A stretch of DNA of 64,000 bases from FEN-1191 sp036490715 (GTDB lineage: Bacteria > Pseudomonadota > Gammaproteobacteria > Steroidobacterales > Steroidobacteraceae): positions 186,001-250,000 of the forward strand of contig DASXDL010000048.1 in assembly GCA_036490715.1 (NCBI GenBank). The letters are read 5' to 3'. The notes beneath the pieces were generated by a model. The model searched no databases and was not told the DNA's origin. It saw nothing but the letters and a program-made list of their open reading frames with translations. Both the position numbers and the translations under genes were made by a program. The number at the start of each line of letters is the position of its first letter. Position 1 is the stretch's first letter. Positions 51,096-59,564 of this stretch are shown here, piece after piece.

Positions 51096-54000
51096 CCCTG
51101 CGCGAACTGCACCCCGAGGCGCTTGAGTTCGGCGAACACCGCGGCCGATTCAACCTTCTCGGCGATCGTGGCGATACCGAGCGCACGGCCGACTCGACTG
51201 ATCGCCTCGACCATGCTGCGATCGACGATGTCAGTGGTCACCGCGCCGATGAACTGGCCGTCAATCTTCAGGAAGTCGACCGGCAAGGTCTTGAGATAAT
51301 GAAACGACGACAGCCCGCTGCCAAAATCATCGAGCGCAAAGCGACAGCCGCGCTTGCGCAACTCGTGCATGAACGATACCGCCTGCGTCATGCTGGTAAT
51401 GACCGCGGTTTCGGTGATCTCGAAGCACAGTCCGCGCGCGATGCTCGGCTCCTCTACCAGCGACAGCACGAAGTCGAGGAAGCCACGATCGCTGAGCGAA
51501 GTTCCAGAGAGGTTCAAGGCAAATATGAACGGCGGCTCATCGCCACTGGCGTGCTGCTGCAGGGCTTCGACCGCGCGCCGCACCACCCAACGGTCGATCG
51601 ATGACACCAGGTTGTAGCGTTCCGCGGCCGGAATGAACTCCTCCGGCATCACCAGTTCGCCCTCGTCGCCGCGCAGCCGCACCAAAAGCTCGCACAGCGC
51701 CGGCAGCTTCGGGGTCTCCGAGCCGGTGGCCACGATCGGCTGAAAATGCAGCTCCAGGCGGCCCTCGTCGACCGCGCGCGTGACACGGCTGACCCAGTAC
51801 ATCTCGCGGTGGCGACCCGAGACCTCGCTGGAATTGTAGAGGTGGACGCGGTTGCGGCCGGAATCCTTGGCGGCGTAGCAGGCGATATCGGCCGCGCTGA
51901 GCAAGCTGGCGACGCTCTCGGTCTCCTGAGTGATCTCGACCACACCGATGCTGGCGCCGATGCTGCTGGTGGTGCGCTCCCAGGTGAAGCGGTAATCCAG
52001 GATGGCCTGGCGGATATTTTCGGCCATGCGCGCCGCCTGCTCGGCGGTGCAGTGCTGCACCAGGATGCCGAACTCATCGCCGCCCAGGCGCGCGATCGTG
52101 TCGGCGGTGCGAACGTGGGCCTGCAGTAGGCCAGTGACGTCGCGCAGTAGCCGGTCGCCGGCCGAATGGCCGCAGGTATCGTTGACCACCTTGAACTGAT
52201 CCAGATCGACGTACAGCAACGCGTGCGGGCCCTGCCCTTCGCGAGCGCCCTGCAGCGACTGCGCCAGGCGGTTGTCGAACTCGCGCCGATTGATCAGGCC
52301 GGTGAGCGCATCGTGACTGGCCTGGTAGGAGAGCGCGCGCTTGAGCCGGCGCTCCTTGGTAACGTCGCGAAACACCACCACGGCACCGACGATCTCGGCA
52401 TTGCGATCGCGTATCGGCGCCACCGAGTCCTCGATCTCGATTTCCTTGCCGAGCCGGTTCTGCAATACGCTGTGCTCGGCGAAGTGCACCAGCTGGCCCT
52501 CGCGCAGGCAGCGCACCAGCGGGTTTTCCAGCTCGCGATGCGTCAGCTGGTCGAGCAGCCGCAGCACCGTACCGAGCCTCTCGCCGCGTGCCTCGGCGCT
52601 GCGCCAGCCCGACAGCTGCTCGGCCACCGGGTTCATGTAGTCGATGCGGCCGTCGCGGTCGGTGGTGATGACGGCTTCGCCGATCGACTGCAGGGTCACC
52701 TGGGCGCGTTCCTTTTCCGCGAACATGGCCTGCTCGGCGCGCTTGCGCGCGGTGATGTTCGCGATCGTGCCCTCGTAGGCGATCACGCGCTGATCGTCGT
52801 CGCGCACGATGCGGGCGCTCTCGAGCACCACGACCTGCGAGCCGTCGCGGCAGTTCAATACAAATTCGGCATTATGGATCTCGCCGTGACGCTCCAGTGC
52901 CTGTTCGAATTCGGCTCGATCAGCCGGATTGCGATACAGGATCGCGATACCCGGCAGCGCGTAGATCTCCTCGGCGCTGCCATAGCCGAGCATCTTGACG
53001 AACGCCGGATTTACCTCGAGCAGCCGGCCGTCGGGGGCACACTGGTACACGCCTTCGAGCACGCGCTCGTACAGGCGCCGGAACTTGGTCTCGCTGGTGC
53101 GCAGCGCCTCCTCGGCGCGGCGCCGCTCGATCGCGATGCCGGCCAGGCGCGCGGCATGCAACATCAGGTCCAAATCGGCAGATTGCGGCACGCCGGCGAG
53201 CGGCCGGTAGACGGTCACCGCACCCAGCACGCGGCCGCTGGCCGATGTGATCGGCACCGCCCAGGCGGCGCGAAACCCCACTTCCAGCGCCACCTCGCGC
53301 CGGCGCTGCCAGAACGGATCACGCTCGATGTCGCCCACCAGCACCGGCCGCCCGAGATACACCGCCGCGGCGCTCGAACCGTTGCGGATGTCGACCGTGA
53401 GGCGCTGTTCGACCGAGCGCCAGCGCGCCGGCAGGCGCTGCCCGAGCACCTCGACGAAGCTCTGGGCTTCCGGCCCAAGGCGGCTGATGGCAGCGGTGAA
53501 GGTGGCGTTGATCGACTCGATCAAAGTGACGATCGACTCGAGCACCTCGGACAGGCCGGCATCCGCCGCGATACGTTCGAACACATTGCGTTCGCCGGCG
53601 GTAATCTTCTCGGCGCGCCGGCGCGCGGTGATATCGGTAATGCTGGCGCGCAGCAGCTGATTGGCGCCCGGCAGCGCCATTAGTCGCACTTCGGTCTCGA
53701 CGTCCTCGCCCTGACCATCGCGATGCAACCACTCGAATACCTGCGGCGCCCCAGCTGCGGCGCTGTCGCATCGGATCGCAAACGCCTGCGCCGCCGGCGC
53801 GCCATGTTCCTGTACTGGCGCCGACAATGCGGCCGGAGTCAGATCCGGCAGGCGCTGGCGCCCGACGCCAAAAAAGCGCAGCGCGTTCTCGTTGGCGTCG
53901 ACGTAACGGCCGCTGCTGCGATCCAGAAGCATGATCAGTTCCGGCGCGCTCTCCACCAGCGTGCGGTAGCGCGCCTCGCTGTCGCGCAAGGCCTGTTCGG

Positions 54001-54646
54001 CCTGCACCCGTTCACTGCAATCGCGCAGGCAGATGACGTACACCTCGCGCAGCTCGATGCGCACCCGGCTGGCGATCAGCTCCGCGGGAAATTCCTGCCC
54101 ATCCTTGTGGCGGGCGGTGAATTCTCGCGGTCGCAGGTCGCCGCGGTCGCCTTCCACCGGCGCCGACAGCGATTCCAGTACCAGCTCGATCGGAGCGTGC
54201 TGCGCCAGTTCCGGCAGCAGGCGCGCGATCGGTTGACCGACGATCTCGGAGCGCGAATAGCCGAACACGCGCTCGCCGGTCGGGTTGAACAGCTTGATCG
54301 AGCCGTCGACCGCGACCGTGACCACGACATCCTTGATGTTCTCGAGAATGGCCTGCAGGTGCGCGGCGTCCGCGCCGGCCAGACCATCACCGAAGGAGCG
54401 AGCCTCGTTGGCGATCAGTTGCATCGAGCGCACGATGCCGCGGCGCTCGTCGTCGAGCTGCTCGTAGTAGGCGCTGATCAGCGGTAGAAGTTGGGTCAGC
54501 TCGACCGAGCCGCCGGCCGCCAGCCGGGCCTGGGCCAATTGTTCACACAGGCGTGGATGCAGCTCCGAGGTGACCGACACGTGCTCGCGTCGGGGCACCG
54601 GCTGCAGGGTCGGGACGGCCTCGAACGCCACGGAGTCGTGTGACAT
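51002..54646 (-). CDS. PAS/GAF-containing GGDEF-EAL protein
   Basis: Large soluble c-di-GMP protein, 1214 residues with no membrane helices seen. Order: N-terminal helical region, PAS (about 95-215), PAS (220-345), GAF (350-520), PAS (535-655), PAS (665-785), GGDEF and EAL. GGDEF at 855-859 is intact, with an upstream RTAD at the canonical inhibitory-site distance. The EAL motif reads ELL (986-988); LNLSG, FEITET, ALDDFGSG, LKIDG and AEKVES (usually AEGVE) follow, so the metal-binding acidic residues are kept. Likely bifunctional or a phosphodiesterase. ATG at 54646. Confidence 0.9.
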   Translation of the reverse strand: MSHDSVAFEAVPTLQPVPRREHVSVTSELHPRLCEQLAQARLAAGGSVELTQLLPLISAYYEQLDDERRGIVRSMQLIANEARSFGDGLAGADAAHLQAILENIKDVVVTVAVDGSIKLFNPTGERVFGYSRSEIVGQPIARLLPELAQHAPIELVLESLSAPVEGDRGDLRPREFTARHKDGQEFPAELIASRVRIELREVYVICLRDCSERVQAEQALRDSEARYRTLVESAPELIMLLDRSSGRYVDANENALRFFGVGRQRLPDLTPAALSAPVQEHGAPAAQAFAIRCDSAAAGAPQVFEWLHRDGQGEDVETEVRLMALPGANQLLRASITDITARRRAEKITAGERNVFERIAADAGLSEVLESIVTLIESINATFTAAISRLGPEAQSFVEVLGQRLPARWRSVEQRLTVDIRNGSSAAAVYLGRPVLVGDIERDPFWQRRREVALEVGFRAAWAVPITSASGRVLGAVTVYRPLAGVPQSADLDLMLHAARLAGIAIERRRAEEALRTSETKFRRLYERVLEGVYQCAPDGRLLEVNPAFVKMLGYGSAEEIYALPGIAILYRNPADRAEFEQALERHGEIHNAEFVLNCRDGSQVVVLESARIVRDDDQRVIAYEGTIANITARKRAEQAMFAEKERAQVTLQSIGEAVITTDRDGRIDYMNPVAEQLSGWRSAEARGERLGTVLRLLDQLTHRELENPLVRCLREGQLVHFAEHSVLQNRLGKEIEIEDSVAPIRDRNAEIVGAVVVFRDVTKERRLKRALSYQASHDALTGLINRREFDNRLAQSLQGAREGQGPHALLYVDLDQFKVVNDTCGHSAGDRLLRDVTGLLQAHVRTADTIARLGGDEFGILVQHCTAEQAARMAENIRQAILDYRFTWERTTSSIGASIGVVEITQETESVASLLSAADIACYAAKDSGRNRVHLYNSSEVSGRHREMYWVSRVTRAVDEGRLELHFQPIVATGSETPKLPALCELLVRLRGDEGELVMPEEFIPAAERYNLVSSIDRWVVRRAVEALQQHASGDEPPFIFALNLSGTSLSDRGFLDFVLSLVEEPSIARGLCFEITETAVITSMTQAVSFMHELRKRGCRFALDDFGSGLSSFHYLKTLPVDFLKIDGQFIGAVTTDIVDRSMVEAISRVGRALGIATIAEKVESAAVFAELKRLGVQFAQGYFVAKPCPLEMLSPASAAGFGPAGELGGLG

Positions 54647-54732
54647 AACCCAGGTGCGGCTGGACAGCGAACATCATACGAAGCGCTGCCGCCCGCCCCT
54701 GTGAAGCAGTAGCGATTTCCGCCAGGGGGAGG

Positions 54733-55302
54733 CTAGGGAGAGTGCGCGGAAGAGCCGCTATCGCTGACCACGAGCGGGATCGAGTAGCTGCGCGCCAGCG
54801 AGCCGCCGTCGGTGTCCACCATGACGGTGGCATTGAGGTTCAGCACCCCGGTTTGCTGGGGTACCACCGAGACTTCCTGCTCGATGACCGCGCCGGCGAC
54901 GGGGTCCTCGACGTCAATGGTGTGGTCGCCGGGAAGCTGCAGCCCGTCGCCCGGCTGGAACGAGGCATGGATGTGATTGATGTTGGTATCGGCCGCTGGG
55001 ATCAAGGCCACCTCGACCTGTACCGCGGTGCCCACGACCGGCCGAGCTGACAGCCGGAACTTCATGTTGATCGGCGTGTTCGAATGCGCCGAATTCACCG
55101 CCGTGACCATGTCTGGATCGACGCTGTCGGCGCTCTTGTGCACGATCCTGGAATCGGTTTTTGACGTGCCGCCGTCCGCAGTGCGGTTGCCGGCATGGCC
55201 GCAGGCGACGAGCAACACGGCCGCTGCTAGGCAGCTCAGAGCCGGTGGACTCATCACCCGAGACGCTATGCTCACAGCCGACCTCCGATCCGACCGATAC
55301 AT
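54733..55302 (-). CDS. Predicted lipoprotein of unknown function
   Basis: About 189 residues. The likely start is the ATG at 55302, directly after the stop of the upstream kinase gene; an ATG at 55254 is also possible. The signal sequence ends in the lipobox LLVAC followed by GHAG. The mature part looks like a beta-sandwich domain (KFRLSARPVVGTAVQVEVAL, then IDVEDPVAGAVIEQEVSVV, then LNLNATVMVDTDGGS). I do not recognise the family. Next to SrkA in the same direction. Confidence 0.75.
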   Translation of the reverse strand: MYRSDRRSAVSIASRVMSPPALSCLAAAVLLVACGHAGNRTADGGTSKTDSRIVHKSADSVDPDMVTAVNSAHSNTPINMKFRLSARPVVGTAVQVEVALIPAADTNINHIHASFQPGDGLQLPGDHTIDVEDPVAGAVIEQEVSVVPQQTGVLNLNATVMVDTDGGSLARSYSIPLVVSDSGSSAHSP

Positions 55303-55304
55303 TA

Positions 55305-56306
55305 TTACAGGTTCCCAGCCAGCAGCGCAGGCTCCGCCAGCGCCTGGCATTGCTGCATTAGATCGCCAACGTAGCCCTCCCAGAAGCGCGCTTCCGCTGC
55401 CCATGGGAACGCCCGCGGGAAAGCCGGATCGCTCCAACGCTCGGCTACCCAGGCTGCATGGTTGAGCATACGCACGGCGCGCAGGGGCTCGACCAGACGC
55501 AGTTCGCGATATTCGATCATGCCGAACTGGCGGTAGCCCTCGACGATGTCGGCCCACTGGCCGCGCTGTTCGTCAGCGCTGCCTGACAGGAACATCCACA
55601 GATCCTGCATGCGTGGTCCGTTGACGCAGTCATCCAGGTCGACCAGCAGCGGACCGTGTGGCTGCCACAGAATATTGCCCAAGTGGCAGTCGCCGTGCAG
55701 CCGGATGTGATCCAGCGCGCCGACATCGGCCATGGCCTGCTCGATCCCGAGTATCAGCTCGGCGCTGATCTCCGCGTAGCGCAACCGCATGTGCTCGGGC
55801 AGCAATGGCGAGCGCAGCAGACTGGCACGGGCGCGGGCACCGAGCGCCGCGCCGGCCAGCGTCGGACGGTGCTGGAAGCGACGACGCGCACCGATCGCAT
55901 GGATTCGCGCCAGGGTACGTCCGAGCAGCTCGCGCGCGCCGCTTTGATCAAGTTCAGGCGCCGTGCCCGGGCACAGCGGAAAGGCGGTCAGGCGAAACTC
56001 GCGATAGCGGTGCAGCGTGTTGCCAGCCAGCATCAGCGGCGCGGCCACGGCAATATCGGCGGCGGCCAGCTCGGCGGCGAAGGCGTGTTCCTCCAGAATT
56101 TGCTGGTCGCTCCAGCGTCCGGCGCGGTAGAACTTCAGCACCACCGCATCGGCATCGACACGGCCAACCCGGTAGACCCGGTTTTCATAGCTGTTGAGCG
56201 CGAATAACCGGCCATCGCAGGCCAAGCCGATGGCCTCGGCGGCGTCCAATACCGCGTCCGGCGTCAGCGTCGCGAACGGTGTGTCGGCTGCAGTTGCGGC
56301 GCTCAC
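55305..56306 (-). CDS. srkA: Stress response serine/threonine kinase A (YihE/SrkA family)
   Basis: Aminoglycoside-phosphotransferase-like protein kinase that in E. coli protects against stress-induced death. Motifs: FALNSYENRVYRVG, VVLKFYRAGRW (ATP-binding Lys), LHGDCHLGNILW (catalytic Asp and Asn), VDLDDCVNGPRMQDLWMFL (Mg-binding Asp). About 333 residues. The start is GTG at 56306; TTG at 56312 is also in frame. Divergent from galE. Confidence 0.9.
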   Translation of the reverse strand: MSAATAADTPFATLTPDAVLDAAEAIGLACDGRLFALNSYENRVYRVGRVDADAVVLKFYRAGRWSDQQILEEHAFAAELAAADIAVAAPLMLAGNTLHRYREFRLTAFPLCPGTAPELDQSGARELLGRTLARIHAIGARRRFQHRPTLAGAALGARARASLLRSPLLPEHMRLRYAEISAELILGIEQAMADVGALDHIRLHGDCHLGNILWQPHGPLLVDLDDCVNGPRMQDLWMFLSGSADEQRGQWADIVEGYRQFGMIEYRELRLVEPLRAVRMLNHAAWVAERWSDPAFPRAFPWAAEARFWEGYVGDLMQQCQALAEPALLAGNL

Positions 56307-56385
56307 CGGCAACTGCCGCGAGCGATGATTGTCGCTATCATTGTTCGTTTACACCCCGATGCCGCCCAGGCGAGGTCCTGCACGC

Positions 56386-57378
56386 GTGTCCCACAAGGCG
56401 ATTCTGGTCACCGGCGCCGCTGGTTATGTCGGCAGTCACGTGCTGCTGCAGCTCCAGGCCCGCGGTGAGCGGGTGGTCGCGCTCGACAACCTGCAGACCG
56501 GCTTTCGCCAGGCAGTGCTCGGCGTGCCGCTGATCGTCGGCGACGCCGGCGACCGCGAACTTGTCGCCAGCACGCTCGCCGCCCATGACGTCGATACGGT
56601 GATGCACTTCGCCGCCTGCACGATCGTACCGGAATCGATGCGCGATCCGCTCAAATACTACCGCAACAACACCGGCGTCACGCGCCGCCTGCTCGAGTTG
56701 TGTCGGGACCGGGGCGTGCACCGGGTGGTGTTTTCCTCCAGCGCTGCGGTCTACGGCATTCCCGACGGCGGCGTGTGCGCCGAGGACACGCCGCTGGTTC
56801 CGGTCAATCCCTACGGCACCTCCAAGCTGATGTCGGAGTGGATGCTGCGCGACCTGTCTGCTGCCGGCGAACTGCGCTACGTCAGCCTGCGCTACTTCAA
56901 TGTCGCCGGCTCGGACCAACATGGGCGCATCGGCCAGTCGACACGCGCCGCGACGCTGCTGATCAAGGTCGCATGCGAGGCGCTGGTCGGCAAGCGATCG
57001 CATGTTTCGATCTTCGGCACCGACTACGCCACGCCCGACGGCACCGGTGTGCGCGACTACATCCACGTCGATGACATCGCGCGCGCGCATCTGGATGCGC
57101 TCGATTATCTACGCCGCGGTGGTAGCTCGGCGAGCTTCAACTGCGGCTACAGTCACGGCTACAGCGTGCGCCAGGTGCTCGCGAGTGTGCAGCGGGTCGG
57201 CGGCCGGCCGCTGACCATCCGTGAAGAGCCGCGACGGGCGGGCGACCCGCCGGTGCTGGTGGCGCAGGCGCAGCGCATCCGCACGCAGCTCGGCTGGAGT
57301 CCGCAGCTCGATGATCTGGATAGCATCGTCGACAGCTCCCTGCGCTGGGAGCACAAACTGCAGCGCGAACCGTGGTGA
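56386..57378 (+). CDS. galE: UDP-glucose 4-epimerase
   Basis: Interconverts UDP-glucose and UDP-galactose with bound NAD, supplying galactose residues for LPS and polysaccharide. Rossmann motif ILVTGAAGYVGSHVL (residues 6-20), SSSAAVYG near 120 and Tyr143/Lys147 in NPYGTSKLM, with GTGVRDYIHVDD and the C-terminal LGWSP region. 330 residues from a GTG at 56386 that follows an AGGCGAGG stretch; an ATG at 56359 without a ribosome-binding site is an alternative. It adjoins the polysaccharide region at the right edge. Confidence 0.93.
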   Translation: MSHKAILVTGAAGYVGSHVLLQLQARGERVVALDNLQTGFRQAVLGVPLIVGDAGDRELVASTLAAHDVDTVMHFAACTIVPESMRDPLKYYRNNTGVTRRLLELCRDRGVHRVVFSSSAAVYGIPDGGVCAEDTPLVPVNPYGTSKLMSEWMLRDLSAAGELRYVSLRYFNVAGSDQHGRIGQSTRAATLLIKVACEALVGKRSHVSIFGTDYATPDGTGVRDYIHVDDIARAHLDALDYLRRGGSSASFNCGYSHGYSVRQVLASVQRVGGRPLTIREEPRRAGDPPVLVAQAQRIRTQLGWSPQLDDLDSIVDSSLRWEHKLQREPW

Positions 57379-57472
57379 TGCCGGACATTTCACGCCGACA
57401 CCGCGACCACCGGCGGCCGGCCGCGCGATCGGCCTCACAGCAACAGCCGCCGCGCTGGCATAGAATATTTTG

Positions 57473-58939
57473 ATGGGTTGGCTGCTTCCCAAGTCATTGA
57501 ATGGCTTCCTGCTGCTGGGTCTGGGGATCCTGGCTGGTCCGCTGCTGCTGGCGATCCTGCATGCCGCAGTGCAGATGCGCCGTCTGTCCGATACCAGCCA
57601 GCAGCTGGTGGTCGACAGCGTGCAGAGCACGCGGCTCACCCAGGACATGTACGCGCAGATCGCGCTGCTGGAGCGTTCCGCCCGCCTCTACCAGGTGCTC
57701 GGCGAGCCGACCGTGCGGGCGGCGTTTCGCGAACACGACGCGCGTTTGGCCGCGATCGTCGCCACGCTGCGCCAACGGCTCCGGCAGACCGATGCGCCCG
57801 GGCAGCTGCAGCGCTTGACCGACACCCAGAAGCGCATCGAGACCCTGGTACTGCAGGTACCGGCGCCTGCCGGGCAGGCCAATGAACTGGCGCAATCGTT
57901 CGTGCTGCTTGGCGACCTGGTCAACGCCGTGGCCAATCTGAATAACCAGCAGATTGACGCCGAGTCGCGCGAGCTGCGCGACCGCACCGATCAGGCGCAG
58001 CGCCAGCTGTTTCTGGAATCGACGCTGCTGCTTCCGCTGATCGTGATCGTAGTGCTGCTGTTTGCGTTGCGCCTGAGCCGCCCGCTGCGTCAAATCGATC
58101 GCGCCATCGGCGAATTGGGGCGCGGCAATTTCTCCAACGCGGTGGTCGTCAACGGCCCGGTGGACCTGGAGCGGCTCGGGCACCAGCTCGAATGGCTGCG
58201 CAACCGGCTGCTGGAGTTGGCGCAGGAGCGCAATCGGTTCCTGCGGCATCTGTCCCATGAACTCAAGACGCCGCTCGCCAACATCCGCGAGGGCACCGAG
58301 CTGCTGATGGATGGCGCGGTGGGCGAGCTCGAGTCCGGCCAGCGCGAAGTCACGGCGATCCTGCGGGAGAACGGCATCAAGCTGCAGCGCCTGATCGAGA
58401 ACCTGCTGAGCTTCAGCGCCTGGCAGAGCAATAGCACCGGCCTGGATGCCAGTGAATTTCGCCTGCGGCCGGTGGTCAAACAGGTGCTGGAGAACCAACA
58501 GCTCACTCTGGTTTCGCAGCGCGTACGGCTCGACGTACGGGTCGAGGACGTGACGCTGGTCGCGGATCGCGGCAAGATCCGCCTGATTCTGGAGAACCTG
58601 TTGTCCAATGCCATCAAATATTCGCCGCGCGGGGGTGTGATCCATCTGCGGGCCAGCGCCGGCGCCGAGCAGCTGATGCTGGAGGTCGGTGACAGCGGCC
58701 CCGGCATACCGCACGAGGACCGGGCGCGCATCTTCGACGCCTTCTACACTGGGCGCGCACCGGCCGGCCATGTACGCGGTACCGGCATCGGACTGTCGGT
58801 CGTGAATGAATTCGTCAACGTTCACCATGGCACCGTTGAGATCGTCGATGGCGAGGTGCCGGGCGCGCATTTCCGCATCCGTATGCCGCTGCGGGTGGCG
58901 GCACTCGACGCCATCAAGAAGCGCGCCGATGCTGCGTAG
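57473..58939 (+). CDS. glrK: Sensor histidine kinase, GlrK/QseE-like
   Basis: Membrane sensor kinase, 488 residues. TM1 about 8-29, periplasmic helical sensor region with many Gln/Leu (30-180), TM2 about 182-202, HAMP, H box FLRHLSHELKTPLANIREG (His262), and ATPase boxes LILENLLSNAIKYSP, VGDSGPGIP, FDAFYTGRA and RGTGIGLSVVNEFVNVH. First member of a kinase-lipoprotein-regulator operon like glrK-qseG-glrR of E. coli. The ATG at 57473 follows TTG and has no visible ribosome-binding site. Confidence 0.9.
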   Translation: MGWLLPKSLNGFLLLGLGILAGPLLLAILHAAVQMRRLSDTSQQLVVDSVQSTRLTQDMYAQIALLERSARLYQVLGEPTVRAAFREHDARLAAIVATLRQRLRQTDAPGQLQRLTDTQKRIETLVLQVPAPAGQANELAQSFVLLGDLVNAVANLNNQQIDAESRELRDRTDQAQRQLFLESTLLLPLIVIVVLLFALRLSRPLRQIDRAIGELGRGNFSNAVVVNGPVDLERLGHQLEWLRNRLLELAQERNRFLRHLSHELKTPLANIREGTELLMDGAVGELESGQREVTAILRENGIKLQRLIENLLSFSAWQSNSTGLDASEFRLRPVVKQVLENQQLTLVSQRVRLDVRVEDVTLVADRGKIRLILENLLSNAIKYSPRGGVIHLRASAGAEQLMLEVGDSGPGIPHEDRARIFDAFYTGRAPAGHVRGTGIGLSVVNEFVNVHHGTVEIVDGEVPGAHFRIRMPLRVAALDAIKKRADAA

Positions 58940-59564
58940 TAGTGCGGTGCTCGCCGTGGCGATGGTGCTGTGCGGCTGTGCCGGCCTAACTCAGCGGCCG
59001 CCGCAACCGCCGCCGCATGCCGACTCCAGCGCCGAGGACCGCGACACGGCCGCGGCCATGGTCATGGGCAGCACGTTTCAGACCATGCAGCGCCTGGCGC
59101 AGGCACCGGCGGCCGAGCAGGCCGAACTGCTGGCGGCGGCGCGCACCGGCTACGAGCGCTCACCGCAGGGCGGCGCGCAGCTGCGCTACGCGTTGCTGCT
59201 GGCTACGCCTGGTCACCCGGGCCGCGACGCGCCCAAGGCGCAGATGCTGCTGCGACAGCTGGTGGCGCAGCCCGAGACGCTGGTACCGATCGAGCGGGCC
59301 GTGGCGCTGGTGGAGCTGGCGCAGCTCGACCGCGAGCTGGGTCTGAAGGCCGAAAATGACCGCATGCAGGCCACCGCCCAGCACGACGATCGCGACCGGG
59401 TGGTGGCGGCGTCGGCCTCGCAGCGTAGGCTGCAATCTGAGATTGATGAAAATGCGAAACTGCGCAAGCAATTGGAAGATGCGCAGGCCAAACTCGACGC
59501 CATCGCCAATATCGAGCGCAATCTGACTGATCGCAAGAGTCCGGTCGGGGGAGCCAGCAAATGA
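58929..59564 (+). CDS. Lipoprotein between glrK and glrR (QseG-like position)
   Basis: 211 residues from the ATG at 58929, which overlaps the end of glrK. Signal sequence and lipobox MLRSSAVLAVAMVLCGC (Cys 17) indicate a lipoprotein. The rest has helical repeats and a C-terminal coiled coil (SEIDENAKLRKQLEDAQAKL). In E. coli the matching gene, qseG, encodes an outer-membrane lipoprotein that activates the kinase. Sequence similarity to QseG is not strong to the eye; the assignment rests on position and length. Confidence 0.8.
   Translation: MLRSSAVLAVAMVLCGCAGLTQRPPQPPPHADSSAEDRDTAAAMVMGSTFQTMQRLAQAPAAEQAELLAAARTGYERSPQGGAQLRYALLLATPGHPGRDAPKAQMLLRQLVAQPETLVPIERAVALVELAQLDRELGLKAENDRMQATAQHDDRDRVVAASASQRRLQSEIDENAKLRKQLEDAQAKLDAIANIERNLTDRKSPVGGASK

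Noticed and set aside
57455..57475. TGGCAT before glrK as a sigma-54 promoter
   Set aside because: The -12 element (TTGC) is not found at the required distance from the TGGC.
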